Source of the DNA: RBG-13-51-18 sp050014095
GTDB lineage: Bacteria > Chloroflexota > Dehalococcoidia > Dehalococcoidales > RBG-16-60-22
Length of the DNA stretch: 64,000 nt
NCBI GenBank assembly: GCA_050014095.1
Contig: JBEKDZ010000006.1
Span: forward strand, 1-64,000
Direction of reading: 5' to 3'
Of this stretch, positions 6,772 to 15,287 are shown piece by piece; position 1 is the stretch's first letter, and every line of letters starts with the position of its first letter. The position numbers and the translations under genes were made by a program. A model generated the notes under the pieces. The model had not been told where the DNA came from, searched no databases, and saw only the letters and a program-made list of their open reading frames with translations.

Positions 6772-8556
6772 CTATTCCACGGTAACGCTTTTAGCCAGGT
6801 TCCGGGGGAAATCAATCGGGCAGCCGCGCTCCTTAGCTACAAAATAGGCTAAAAGCTGTAAGGCGGTTAGGTTCACTACCGGCGAAAATAGCGGGTCGAT
6901 ATCCGGCACGGTAATGACAACATCCGCCAGTTCTTTCATAGTGTCATCGCTTTCATCCGCCAGCGCGATAACCGGCGAATGGCGGGCTTTAATTTCTTTG
7001 ATACTGGTGACGATAGCTTCATAGGTATTATCATGCGTGACTATGGCCACAACTGGGGTTTTTTCACCGAGCAGCGCGAAGGGACCGTGCTTCAATTCGC
7101 CGGCGGCGTATCCCTCGGCGTGGATATAAGAAATTTCCTTAAGCTTTAAGGCGCCTTCCAGCGCCACCGGGTAATTGATGCCCTTGCCGATGTAAAAGAC
7201 GTTTTCATATTTAGCCAGCATTTTGGCGTGAGCGGCGATTTTCTCTTCGTTATCCAACACCTGCTGCACTTTTACCGGCAGCTGTCTTAGTCCCAGGACA
7301 AGCTCATCAAGTTTTGCTGCATCCACCTTGGCGTAAGGCAAAGCCAGCCAGTACAGCGCAATCAGCTGGGCGATATTGGTCTTGGTAGCCGCTACGCTTA
7401 TCTCCGGTCCGGCGCGCGTATAAACTGTCTTATCGGCAACGCGAGTGACGGTGCTGCCGACAACGTTGGTTATCGCGATAATGCGGCTGCCTTTTCCCTT
7501 GAGTCTTTTAATAGCTTTAAGCACATCGCGGGTCTCACCGGACTGGGTGATAACGATTGCCTGATTCCCGGCGGATGACTGGCCGCCATAGTTAAACTCA
7601 TCAGCCAGCTCGACCCTTACCGGAACATCCAGCAGACCTTCGATGATATATTTACCTACCAGGCCGGCATGATATGAGGTACCGCATCCCAGGATGATGA
7701 TATTACCCAAGCCGCCGCTATCCAAGCCAGCAAGGTCAACCACAGGTTCCGAAGTTGCTAGATATTCAGTTAGCGTATCACGGATGACCTTAGGCTGCTC
7801 GTGGATTTCTTTGAGCATAAAGTGCTCGTAACCGCCCTTCTGGGCATCCTCCATACTCCACGTTATTTTATGCTCTTCCCGCTTGATGGCGGAGCCGTTT
7901 TGCCTAACTTTTACATCGGCGGCGGTAACCACGGCAATATCGTCGTCTTCCAGGTAGATAACGCGGCTGGTGTAGTCCAGCAAAGCTGTTACGTCCGAGG
8001 CGATATAGTTCTCCCGGTCGCCGATGCCGATAATCAAGGGGCTTTCCTTACGGGCGGCTACCAGTCTGGTCTCGCCAGCCATCATAGCAATCATTGTATA
8101 CGCTCCATCGATTTCCCTCACCGCCAGCGCCACTGCTTTCTCAAAATCGCCTTCGTAATACTTTTCAATCAGGTGCGGGATTACCTCGGTATCAGTTTCT
8201 GAAGCCAGGACATGCCCCTCGGCGGTCAGCTTCTCTCTCAATTGCATAAAATTATTTATCGTGCCGTTGTGGACGACGGCAATTCGCCCTTGACAGTCGC
8301 AATGGGGATGGGCGTTAATCTTGGATGGCTCGCCGTGGGTCGCCCAGCGTGTATGCCCGATGCCGGTCCGTCCGTCGTGGGGCGCCAGTATTTCCGCCAG
8401 GGCTTTAACGCGGACGACATCCTTATAAACCTCAATGCCACTATTGGCGATAGCGATGCCGCAGGAATCATAGCCGCGGTATTCCAGCTTGCCCAGTGAG
8501 TTCAATAAAATCGGCTGGGCTTTTTTATCCCCGATATATCCAACGATGCCACACAT
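6772..8556 (-). CDS. glmS: Glutamine-fructose-6-phosphate aminotransferase (isomerizing)
   Basis: The 594-residue protein starts MCGIVGYIG, so the nucleophile Cys2 of the N-terminal glutaminase domain is exposed after Met removal. HTRWATHG and HNGTI mark the class II amidotransferase domain (to about 230). Two SIS sugar-isomerase domains follow (about 280-415 and 455-585) with GCGTSYHAG, SQSGET and the C-terminal DFPRNLAKSVTVE. It makes glucosamine-6-phosphate from fructose-6-phosphate and glutamine, the first step to UDP-GlcNAc. It is the last gene of a minus-strand run with glmM and two nucleotidyltransferases, separated from them by a palindromic repeat of about 80 bp. An AAGGA lies upstream of the start. 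No glmS ribozyme is seen. Confidence 0.96.
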   Translation of the reverse strand: MCGIVGYIGDKKAQPILLNSLGKLEYRGYDSCGIAIANSGIEVYKDVVRVKALAEILAPHDGRTGIGHTRWATHGEPSKINAHPHCDCQGRIAVVHNGTINNFMQLREKLTAEGHVLASETDTEVIPHLIEKYYEGDFEKAVALAVREIDGAYTMIAMMAGETRLVAARKESPLIIGIGDRENYIASDVTALLDYTSRVIYLEDDDIAVVTAADVKVRQNGSAIKREEHKITWSMEDAQKGGYEHFMLKEIHEQPKVIRDTLTEYLATSEPVVDLAGLDSGGLGNIIILGCGTSYHAGLVGKYIIEGLLDVPVRVELADEFNYGGQSSAGNQAIVITQSGETRDVLKAIKRLKGKGSRIIAITNVVGSTVTRVADKTVYTRAGPEISVAATKTNIAQLIALYWLALPYAKVDAAKLDELVLGLRQLPVKVQQVLDNEEKIAAHAKMLAKYENVFYIGKGINYPVALEGALKLKEISYIHAEGYAAGELKHGPFALLGEKTPVVAIVTHDNTYEAIVTSIKEIKARHSPVIALADESDDTMKELADVVITVPDIDPLFSPVVNLTALQLLAYFVAKERGCPIDFPRNLAKSVTVE

Positions 8557-8607
8557 TTATATCAATTCCTTAAATATATTCTATCTCTTCACTATTCCTT
8601 GATTACA

Positions 8608-8690
8608 AAATCCCTCTCACTCTCCCTTTTTCAAAGGGAGACGAACTCATTGTCCCCCTTTCGTAAAGGGGGATTAAGGGGGATTTTAGC
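8608..8690. repeat. Intergenic palindromic repeat, family 1
   Basis: About 83 bp opening AAAATCCCTCTCAC and closing GGGGGATTTT, so the ends are inverted. It has two internal hairpins: CTCCCTTT/AAAGGGAG and CCCCCTTT/AAAGGGGG. Related sequences occur at 42752, 51299 and other gene ends in this window. Confidence 0.6.
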
Positions 8691-8705
8691 TTTCCCCTTT
8701 TTAAA

Positions 8706-9881
8706 CTAATAAACCAAACTGCGGTCAGGCAGCCGGCCGCTTATTAATTTCATGAGCTGAATCTGACAGTAATTACCGACAATTACCCCCGGCTGCGCCG
8801 TGACATTGCTTTCAATTTTACAGTCCTCGCCCATGATAACGCCGACATTTATTGTAGGGCTTTCGTCATTGACCCTGACCTCGCTCGGCCCGCCGAGGGC
8901 GGTAAACCTTCCTTTAATAACGCAGCCTTTATCGATAACGGAATCGCTGATAAAACAGCCGGGGCCCATGTTAACGTCGTTGCCGATAACGCTGTTCTTT
9001 ATTTGAGTAAAGGCACCCAGCACGACGTTATCACCAATACTGGTCGAAGGCATGACGCAAACATGGGGTCCAACATCGCAGCCCCGCCCGATAACCGCCG
9101 GACCGTAAATACATGAGCCTGCGCGGATAACCGTCCCCTCCCCGATCATCACCTTCCCTTTGACAATGGCACCATCCTCGATAGTGCCGCCCAGTGCCAC
9201 CTCGATGTTTTGGAGGATAGCATTGTTAAGACTGATAACATCCCACGGATAGACGACATCGAGCCATGTGCCGCCGGTCTCCACCGCTTTAAAAGCATAG
9301 CCTTCAGCGAGCATATTATTCAAAACATCAGGGATATCAAGTACGTTTTCCGTATAGTCAAAAACATCTTTTGTGAAGGCATAAATGCCGGTGTTAACCA
9401 GATTGCTCCCCGCCTCTTTGGGTTTTTCTACTATTCCCTTTATCTTGCCCCGCTCGATATTCACCACACCGTACCTTACCGGGTCGTTGACTCTTTTTAC
9501 GAGTACGGCAGCCGGTGCGATTTCCGCAAAATCGGCGATGGTTGGTGCTTCTATAAGGTTATCGCCGGGTAAAACCAGAAAATCGCCCTTAACTATATCC
9601 TTTACCTGCATCAGCGCATGGGCGGTACCTAGCTGCTGCGCTTGAGTAACGTAGGCAATATTCACACCAAACTGTTCCCCCGAACCCAGATAGTCGAACA
9701 CCTGCTCCTTGCGGTAGCCGACCACGAGAATAATGTCACGGATGCCGTTCAGGGCTAAAGACTCAATGATGAACTGCAGTATGGGCTTATCCGCGATGGA
9801 AATCATCGCCTTGGGCCTGGTAACGGTAAACGGTTTTAATCTCTGCCCCTCGCCCGCCGCCAGAATTACTGCTTGTTTCAT
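8706..9881 (-). CDS. Sugar-phosphate nucleotidyltransferase with left-handed beta-helix domain (GlmU-like)
   Basis: A 391-residue protein. The N-terminal nucleotidyltransferase domain starts MKQAVILAAGEGQRLKPF, has LPGDN for the metal-binding Asp region and GYRKEQV. From about residue 245 hexapeptide repeats (GTIEDGAIVKGKVMIGEG, IGDNVVLGAF, IGNDVNMGPG) form a left-handed beta-helix. The first in-frame ATG is 28 codons upstream, but the ATG at 9881 is preceded by GAGGGGTGG and begins the conserved motif, so I choose it. It starts 10 bp after its paralogue and shares its architecture. It may be a glucose-1-phosphate thymidylyl-/uridylyltransferase or a second UDP-GlcNAc pyrophosphorylase; sequence alone does not decide. 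Overall G+C and codon use match its neighbours. Confidence 0.85.
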   Translation of the reverse strand: MKQAVILAAGEGQRLKPFTVTRPKAMISIADKPILQFIIESLALNGIRDIILVVGYRKEQVFDYLGSGEQFGVNIAYVTQAQQLGTAHALMQVKDIVKGDFLVLPGDNLIEAPTIADFAEIAPAAVLVKRVNDPVRYGVVNIERGKIKGIVEKPKEAGSNLVNTGIYAFTKDVFDYTENVLDIPDVLNNMLAEGYAFKAVETGGTWLDVVYPWDVISLNNAILQNIEVALGGTIEDGAIVKGKVMIGEGTVIRAGSCIYGPAVIGRGCDVGPHVCVMPSTSIGDNVVLGAFTQIKNSVIGNDVNMGPGCFISDSVIDKGCVIKGRFTALGGPSEVRVNDESPTINVGVIMGEDCKIESNVTAQPGVIVGNYCQIQLMKLISGRLPDRSLVY

Positions 9882-9891
9882 AGTCCACCCC

Positions 9892-11094
9892 TCATAATAG
9901 CTTACTATTCGGTAAAATATTCCCCCGCGCCACCACCCCCGGGCCGATAAAGGTATTATTGCCAATCACCGTGCCTATGTTAATGCAGGAGTTAATCCCG
10001 GTTTTAACATTATCACCGATGATAGCCCCCAGCTTATTCCGCTTGGTATCGACACCGGCTACGTAGATATTCTGCTCGTCGAGTCTTAAGTTGGCGATTT
10101 TAGTGCCAGCCCCGAAGTTGCAGCCCTCGCCGATAACGCTATCACCGACGTAGTTCAGATGGGGCACATCGCTGCTGCTCATAATGATAGAGTTCTTTAT
10201 CTCAACGGCGGCGCCGATATGACAATCATTGCCGATGGTCGTCGACGGGCGGATATAGCAGTTAGGCCCGATGCGGCAATCCTCCCCGATAATAACGGGA
10301 CCCTCGATATAGGTGCCGGATTTGACGACCGTGTTCTTGCCGATGACGACCGCTCCCTTCAAAATCACATTTTCTTCCACCTCGCCTAGGTTATCTGACT
10401 TTAACACCACCATCATCATTTCATTAGCGCGTAACAAATCCCAGGGGTAGCTGAAATCCTGCCATGATTTTAGCCGTAGATAGCGGAGTCCGGTCTTCCC
10501 GCCCATCAATATTTTCAACGAATCGGTTATTTCATATTCGCCCCGCGGCGATTTCTCCGTCTTGGCGATAGCCTTAAAAATTTCCGGTGTAAACAGGTAC
10601 AAACCGGCGTTAGCCATGAGGGAAGGCGGACGCTGGGATTTTTCATAGATACCAACTACTTTATCGTCGGAAAGCTCGACGATTCCCAGCCCGGCCGGGT
10701 CTTTTACCTCAAAAACGCTCATGGTGCTGTGGGTGCTTTTCATCAGCCGCTTGATATCCCCGCGACTGACGATGACATCGCCGTTAACGACCAGAAAATT
10801 ACCATCCACTATAGTAGATACCATCCGGATTGCATCGGCTGTGCCAAGTTGTTTACGCTGCTCGGAATAGGCTATCTTTACCCCCCACTTTTCCCCGCCC
10901 CCGAAATAGCTGCGTACCTGCTTATCACAATAGCCGACAACGAAGATAAACTCCGAGATGCCCGCCTCTTTGGCTTCAATAAGGAGATGCTCCAGAATTG
11001 GTTTGCCCACAATAGGCAGCATCACCTTGGGTCTGGTGGCGGTAAGAGGACGCATACGCTGGCCTTCGCCGGCCGCTAAAACAACTGCTTTCAA
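9892..11094 (-). CDS. glmU: Bifunctional GlmU-type protein (GlcN-1-P acetyltransferase / UDP-GlcNAc pyrophosphorylase), archaeal-like form
   Basis: A 400-residue protein with the nucleotidyltransferase start LAAGEGQRMRPLTATRPKVM, the VNGDV motif near residue 103, and a C-terminal hexapeptide beta-helix. That helix contains EIKNSIIMSSSDVPHLNYVG, the SxxxHxxYxGD signature of acetyl-accepting GlmU-type enzymes, then GAGTKIANLRLD. This points to acetylation of glucosamine-1-phosphate followed by uridylyl transfer. The domain order and RPKVM style resemble the archaeal (Sulfolobus ST0452-like) type. It begins with TTG at 11094, overlapping the glmM stop codon by four bases, so translation is probably coupled. 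Confidence 0.87.
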   Translation of the reverse strand: MKAVVLAAGEGQRMRPLTATRPKVMLPIVGKPILEHLLIEAKEAGISEFIFVVGYCDKQVRSYFGGGEKWGVKIAYSEQRKQLGTADAIRMVSTIVDGNFLVVNGDVIVSRGDIKRLMKSTHSTMSVFEVKDPAGLGIVELSDDKVVGIYEKSQRPPSLMANAGLYLFTPEIFKAIAKTEKSPRGEYEITDSLKILMGGKTGLRYLRLKSWQDFSYPWDLLRANEMMMVVLKSDNLGEVEENVILKGAVVIGKNTVVKSGTYIEGPVIIGEDCRIGPNCYIRPSTTIGNDCHIGAAVEIKNSIIMSSSDVPHLNYVGDSVIGEGCNFGAGTKIANLRLDEQNIYVAGVDTKRNKLGAIIGDNVKTGINSCINIGTVIGNNTFIGPGVVARGNILPNSKLL

Positions 11095-12392
11095 CTCGCT
11101 TTCACCCCGGTATCTATAGATTCTTTAACTAACGATAGACAGCTATCATAAAGCTGCCGGGCGCGCGTTTCGGTTTTTGCCTCAGCAGTGATTCTTATTT
11201 TTGGCTCGGTGCCAGAGGGACGTACCAGCAGCCAGCCGTCAGTGAAATTCAGCTTGATGCCATCGATGTTTATCACCGAGAGTGGCTTGAGCGACCGCAA
11301 CTTAGCTTCAAGCTGTGACATGGCTAGCCCCTGGCTTTCGACACTGCCGCGAAACAGCGGATAAACCGGAACAGCATCGACGACTTCCGAAAGCTTATTT
11401 TTAGCCGCCAGAGCGGCAATCTGCGCCGCGGCGTAAATACCGTCGGGACACAATGAAATAGTGGGGAAAATCCAGGCCCCCGACGTCTCGCCGCCGAAAT
11501 CGCCGCCTTTCCGCAGCTCCTCGGAGACAAAGCTATCGCCGATTTTCGTACGCCTTATTTTCAGGCCCATCTCATCAATCGTCAACGAAGCATCCAGCGT
11601 GGTCACGATATCTTTAGCCCCCACCGCCCGAGCTAAAATGACCAGCATAACATCGCCGGTGATAAACCTGCCCTGGTCATCCACCGCCATCATACGGTCG
11701 GCGTCGCCGTCATGGGCAATACCAACAGCGGCGCCCGACTTTTTAACTAAGTCACTCAATTCCTTTAAATTGGAGGTGACGGGCTCGATACCACGAGGGA
11801 AAAAACCGCTGGGATAGCAATTCAAAGTCACCACTTCACAGCCGAGCCTTTCGAGCAGACGCGGCGTTATTTCCGATGCGGCACCGCACCCGGCATCCAC
11901 CGCGACTTTAACGTTCAACCCTGATGGAAAGCCGGGTAATATGCCTTCAATATGGCTTTCCAAAGCTCCTTGATAAACCTCGCAATACTTAACCTGTTCC
12001 CAGTCGGCAATATCGTATGATTCGGCTAAAACCATCTCTTCTACCTGTAGCTGCTGCAGGGAGTCAAAGGACGAGCCATCCGGGTTGAACAGCTTGATGC
12101 CGTTATATTCCGGGGGATTATGGGAGGCGGTAATGACTACGCCGGCATCGAATTCCCGGGTAATAAAAGCAACCGTTGGTGTAGGTATCATCCCCGCATC
12201 CTTACACCTGGCGCCGGCTGCCAGCAAACCGGAGATAACGGCATGTTTCATGGCGTCGCCGGAGGTACGGGTATCCCTACCGATAACGACATCGTGATAA
12301 TTCTTCCCGACAGCCAGCCCCACTCTAAAAGCGATGTTGAGCAAATCCTTGCTGAAAAGGGCGCGTATGCCGGAGGAGCCAAAGAGACTCAT
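11091..12392 (-). CDS. glmM: Phosphoglucosamine mutase / phosphohexomutase
   Basis: A 433-residue alpha-D-phosphohexomutase. The catalytic phosphoserine lies in TASHNPPEYNGIKLF (near residue 91), the metal-binding loop is DGDADR (near 227), the sugar-binding loop is GETSGAWIF, and the C-terminal phosphate-binding loop is RPSGTEPKIRI. It interconverts glucosamine-6-P and glucosamine-1-P between GlmS and the GlmU-like enzymes that follow. The architecture resembles archaeal GlmM. There is no Shine-Dalgarno. A promoter with TTGACA and TAGAAT sits so close that the transcript probably starts within a few bases of the ATG. It is the first gene of the operon. Confidence 0.9.
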   Translation of the reverse strand: MSLFGSSGIRALFSKDLLNIAFRVGLAVGKNYHDVVIGRDTRTSGDAMKHAVISGLLAAGARCKDAGMIPTPTVAFITREFDAGVVITASHNPPEYNGIKLFNPDGSSFDSLQQLQVEEMVLAESYDIADWEQVKYCEVYQGALESHIEGILPGFPSGLNVKVAVDAGCGAASEITPRLLERLGCEVVTLNCYPSGFFPRGIEPVTSNLKELSDLVKKSGAAVGIAHDGDADRMMAVDDQGRFITGDVMLVILARAVGAKDIVTTLDASLTIDEMGLKIRRTKIGDSFVSEELRKGGDFGGETSGAWIFPTISLCPDGIYAAAQIAALAAKNKLSEVVDAVPVYPLFRGSVESQGLAMSQLEAKLRSLKPLSVINIDGIKLNFTDGWLLVRPSGTEPKIRITAEAKTETRARQLYDSCLSLVKESIDTGVKAS

Positions 12393-12401
12393 ATTACATT
12401 A

Positions 12402-12429
12402 ATTCTACTACTATCGTATTAAATGTCAA
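12402..12429 (-). promoter_or_regulatory. Promoter of the glmM operon, leaderless arrangement
   Basis: On the minus strand TTGACA (12424-12429) and TAGAAT (12402-12407) are separated by 16 bases. The -10 box ends ten bases before the glmM ATG, so transcription should start about three bases upstream of the start codon. This fits the absence of a ribosome-binding site. Confidence 0.65.
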
Positions 12430-12559
12430 CCAAGCGAAACTCTAACACGATAGCATGATACCGCGATTGTCCTTATATAGTAGACTGCTCTAGAAATTGA
12501 GTTACATCTTGCAGAATATCGAGGAAGTAATATAATTAAAACTGTATAGGGGGGAAGAT

Positions 12560-13450
12560 ATGGTAGAGCTAAACGAAAAAGAAAGCGAAAGTGTAAGCAC
12601 CTATGACGAACTGCTGCCCGGGGAAATGGCTTCCAAGGCGCAGGATATAGGCATTAAGAAAGCCAATCTCGACTTTTTAAGCACCTTTGCGCTGGCGGTA
12701 TTAGCGGGAGCTTTCATCGCGCTGGGGTGTATCTTCTTTACGATATCCCAGACCAATGGTGGCGTCACCATTCCCTGGGGTATCAGCCGGGTAATCGGCG
12801 GTTTTGCATTCAGTTTGGGGCTGATTCTGGTAATCGTGGGTGGGGCAGAGCTATTTACCGGCAATAACCTGATTATCATGGCATGGGCGAGTCGCAAACT
12901 TTCGACATGGCGCGTGGTACGTAATTGGGGCATCGTCTACATCGGCAACTTATGCGGGGCAGTGGCGACCGCCCTCTTTGTTTTCTGGGGCCAGCACTAT
13001 GAAATGGACGGAGGAGCCGTTGGGCTAACAGCCCTGAATATCGGGCTGGGCAAGGTAAACCTGGATTTTGCTCAAGCGATAATACTGGGAATCCTCTGTA
13101 ACGCCATGGTTTGTATGGCGGTCTGGCTTACCTATAGCGCTCGCACGGTCATGGGGAGAATCATGGCACTAATTTTCCCTATCGCCGGGTTTGTTGCCGC
13201 CGGTTTCGAGCACTGTGTAGCGAACATGTATTTCATACCCTATGCAATTCTTATTAAAGTCGGGGCTCCAAGTGCGTTCTGGCAAGATATCGGCCTCGCT
13301 GCCGCCAGCTATGACCACCTGACATGGGGCTCGTTTTTCGTGAATAACCTGATACCGGTAACCATCGGCAACATGATTGGGGGCGTATTCTTCGTCGCCC
13401 TGGTTTACTGGGTAATTTATCTACGCAATCAGCAAACTAAACGTCTCTAG
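12560..13450 (+). CDS. Formate/nitrite transporter family channel (FNT; FocA/FdhC-like)
   Basis: A 296-residue integral membrane protein with six predicted helices. The two FNT signatures are clear: GGAELFTGNN (about residue 94) and GFEHCVANMYFIP (about 215), the latter carrying the central pore histidine. A purine-rich Shine-Dalgarno (AGGGGGGAAG) precedes the ATG. FNT channels carry formate, nitrite or hydrosulfide. Formate is the most likely substrate because formate-THF ligase and the rest of the methyl branch lie 6 kb away and no nitrite metabolism is seen, but that is inference. It is convergent with thiC, overlapping by four bases. Confidence 0.9.
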   Translation: MVELNEKESESVSTYDELLPGEMASKAQDIGIKKANLDFLSTFALAVLAGAFIALGCIFFTISQTNGGVTIPWGISRVIGGFAFSLGLILVIVGGAELFTGNNLIIMAWASRKLSTWRVVRNWGIVYIGNLCGAVATALFVFWGQHYEMDGGAVGLTALNIGLGKVNLDFAQAIILGILCNAMVCMAVWLTYSARTVMGRIMALIFPIAGFVAAGFEHCVANMYFIPYAILIKVGAPSAFWQDIGLAAASYDHLTWGSFFVNNLIPVTIGNMIGGVFFVALVYWVIYLRNQQTKRL

Positions 13451-14742
13451 CATTTGGTAGCTTTAACTCCCAGGTACTTGCCTACCAGCTCCATGGCGCA
13501 ATATTGACCGCACATGCTGCAGGCTGACCCCGTTGAAGCGCGCTGCTGGTGCACTCTGCGGAACTTTTCCGGGTCAAGGGCAAGCCTTGCCTGCCCATCC
13601 CAGTCGAGCTTCTTACGCGCCAACGACATTTGCCGGTCTCTTTCAGCGGCGCCGTTTATACCTTTAACGATATCTGCGGCGTGAGCCGCGATGCGGGAAG
13701 CAATAACCCCCTCACGTACATCATCAATATCCGGGATGGCAAGATGCTCGGAGGGCGTCACGTAGCAGAGGAAATCGGCGCCGTACATAGCAGCCATCGC
13801 CCCGCCGATAGCACTGGTAATATGGTCGTGCCCCGCCGCGATATCGGTCACCAGCGGGCCCAGCACATAAAACGGCGCGCCTTTACAGATAGATTTTTGG
13901 AGGCGAATATTAGTCTCAATCTGGTTCAAGGGTATATGCCCGGGACCTTCCACCATAACCTGCACACCGGCTTTCCAAGCCCGTTCCACCAACTCGCCGA
14001 GAGTTAGTAGCTCCTCAATCTGGGCACGGTCGGTGGCATCCGCCAAACTGCCCGGGCGCATGCCATCGCCGAGGCTCAAGGTAACATCAAACTCTCGGGC
14101 GATATCCAGCAAACGGTCGTACTGCTCATAGAGAGGGTTTTCGCAGTCGTTATGGAGCATCCACCCCACCATGAAAGCGCCCCCGCGGGAAACGACATCC
14201 GTCACTCTGCCCTGCTGCTTGAGACAGGCGATGGCTGATTGCGTTACACCACAGTGTACGGTAACAAAGTCCACGCCGTCACGGGCATTATCCTCGATAG
14301 CCTCGAAAATATCATCGACGCTCATTTTAACGATAGCGCCGTACTCCTGGATTGCCCGGATACCCGCCTGGTAAACCGGCACCGTGCCGATGGGTCTGGC
14401 ACTGGCACCGATAATCGCCCGGCGGATAGCCGGAATATCGCCGCCGGTGCTTAGGTCCATTACCGTATCTGCGCCGGCTTCCAACGCTACCTGCAGCTTG
14501 GCAAGTTCCGTATTAACATCTCCAAAATCGGAGGATGTGCCGATGTTGGCGTTAACTTTAGTGGATAATCCTTCACCTACACCGCAGGGGACTAAACCGA
14601 CATGATTAATATTAGCCGGGATTACCACCGTGCCTTTAACGATACGCTGGCGGATATCTTCAGCATCCAGTCCTTCTGTGCGAGCTACTTTTTCCATCTC
14701 CGGAGAGATATTGCCTTTAGCGGCTATTTCCAACTGTGTCAT
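13447..14742 (-). CDS. thiC: Phosphomethylpyrimidine synthase ThiC
   Basis: A radical-SAM-superfamily enzyme converting aminoimidazole ribotide to HMP-phosphate for thiamine. Seen are the N-terminal KANIGTSSDFGDV region, MDLSTGGD, SRGGAFMVGWML, EGPGHIPLNQIE, and the C-terminal cluster-binding CSMCGQYC (CxxCxxxxC). The length is about 431 residues, the short bacterial/archaeal form. Three ATGs occur close together at 14757, 14748 and 14742. I choose 14742 because GGGGGTG is then correctly spaced and the protein starts MTQLE as in relatives. A TPP riboswitch lies directly upstream. The 3' end overlaps the FNT channel gene by a few bases. Confidence 0.95.
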   Translation of the reverse strand: MTQLEIAAKGNISPEMEKVARTEGLDAEDIRQRIVKGTVVIPANINHVGLVPCGVGEGLSTKVNANIGTSSDFGDVNTELAKLQVALEAGADTVMDLSTGGDIPAIRRAIIGASARPIGTVPVYQAGIRAIQEYGAIVKMSVDDIFEAIEDNARDGVDFVTVHCGVTQSAIACLKQQGRVTDVVSRGGAFMVGWMLHNDCENPLYEQYDRLLDIAREFDVTLSLGDGMRPGSLADATDRAQIEELLTLGELVERAWKAGVQVMVEGPGHIPLNQIETNIRLQKSICKGAPFYVLGPLVTDIAAGHDHITSAIGGAMAAMYGADFLCYVTPSEHLAIPDIDDVREGVIASRIAAHAADIVKGINGAAERDRQMSLARKKLDWDGQARLALDPEKFRRVHQQRASTGSACSMCGQYCAMELVGKYLGVKATKC

Positions 14743-14796
14743 TTCCATCACCCCCATAAAATAATAAAACCAAGGGTTTGGCTAGCTGCGCTCCTT

Positions 14797-14904
14797 GGTC
14801 TTACGATAAGACCGCTTCCCTACGCTCGAATTATCGAGGTCAGGTTCCAAGGGTCGTCCCGATGTTAATCGGGACTCTCAGCCTGGCGCACCCCTAGCGG
14901 ATAT
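14797..14904 (-). promoter_or_regulatory. TPP riboswitch (THI element) controlling thiC
   Basis: The minus strand carries the conserved THI-box blocks in order: GGGGTGC, then GGCTGAGAG, a variable P3 stem (GTCCCGAT/ATCGGGAC), then ACCCTTGGAACCTGA, then GCGTAGGGAAG. Immediately 3' is a perfect 7-bp hairpin (GGTCTTA/TAAGACC, 14797-14813) followed by AAGGAG-containing sequence. The hairpin is not followed by a U-run, so the switch more likely acts on translation or through an alternative fold than by a simple terminator. Confidence 0.93.
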
Positions 14905-14975
14905 TGTAATTTAATTATATGACAGATTCAAAAACAAAGCAACCGTTGCATTTATATTTGGTTTTTCGTTAATAC

Positions 14976-15215
14976 CTTACCCCCTTGCCCCCTCTCCAAA
15001 CAGAACATTTCATTGAAGCGGGGTAAATTTGTTTGGAGAGGGGGTGTTAATAAGAGGGGGCTATGCCCCCTCTCTGCACTTACTCCCATTTTAAAAGAGA
15101 ATGGGGAGTGCCCGAGAGGGGCGTTAGCACCTTTCCAAAAACCTCCCCCTCTCAAACATTGAGGATTAAGCTTTGGAGATAATCTGGTTTGAGAGGGGGA
15201 TTAAGGGGGAGAGAA
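14976..15215. repeat. Array of four palindromes (REP/BIME-like) between thiC and the MFS gene
   Basis: This fills most of a gene-free stretch of about 380 bp. Unit 1 is a perfect 14-bp inverted repeat (14988-15001 with 15031-15044, CCCCCTCTCCAAAC). Unit 2 is a 9-bp stem (15053-15061 with 15065-15073). Unit 3 is an imperfect stem around 15082-15109 (CTCCCATT/AATGGGGAG). Unit 4 is a 13-bp inverted repeat (15145-15157 with 15187-15199, CCCCCTCTCAAAC), nearly the same sequence as unit 1. No open frame with coding character is present. Confidence 0.65.
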
Positions 15216-15287
15216 TCTTTATATCAACCAAAGCAAATATCCGATCATATTTTATTACTTTATTAGTTCTATGCTAGACTATTTCCG

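Noticed and set aside
8557..8705. Possible glmS ribozyme or CRISPR-like repeat near glmS
   Set aside because: The sequence lies upstream of glmS but holds simple hairpins of the dispersed repeat family; no ribozyme core and no regularly spaced direct repeats.
14952..15155. Minus-strand open frame across the palindrome array
   Set aside because: It is made of the repeated C/G-rich hairpins and lacks coding features.
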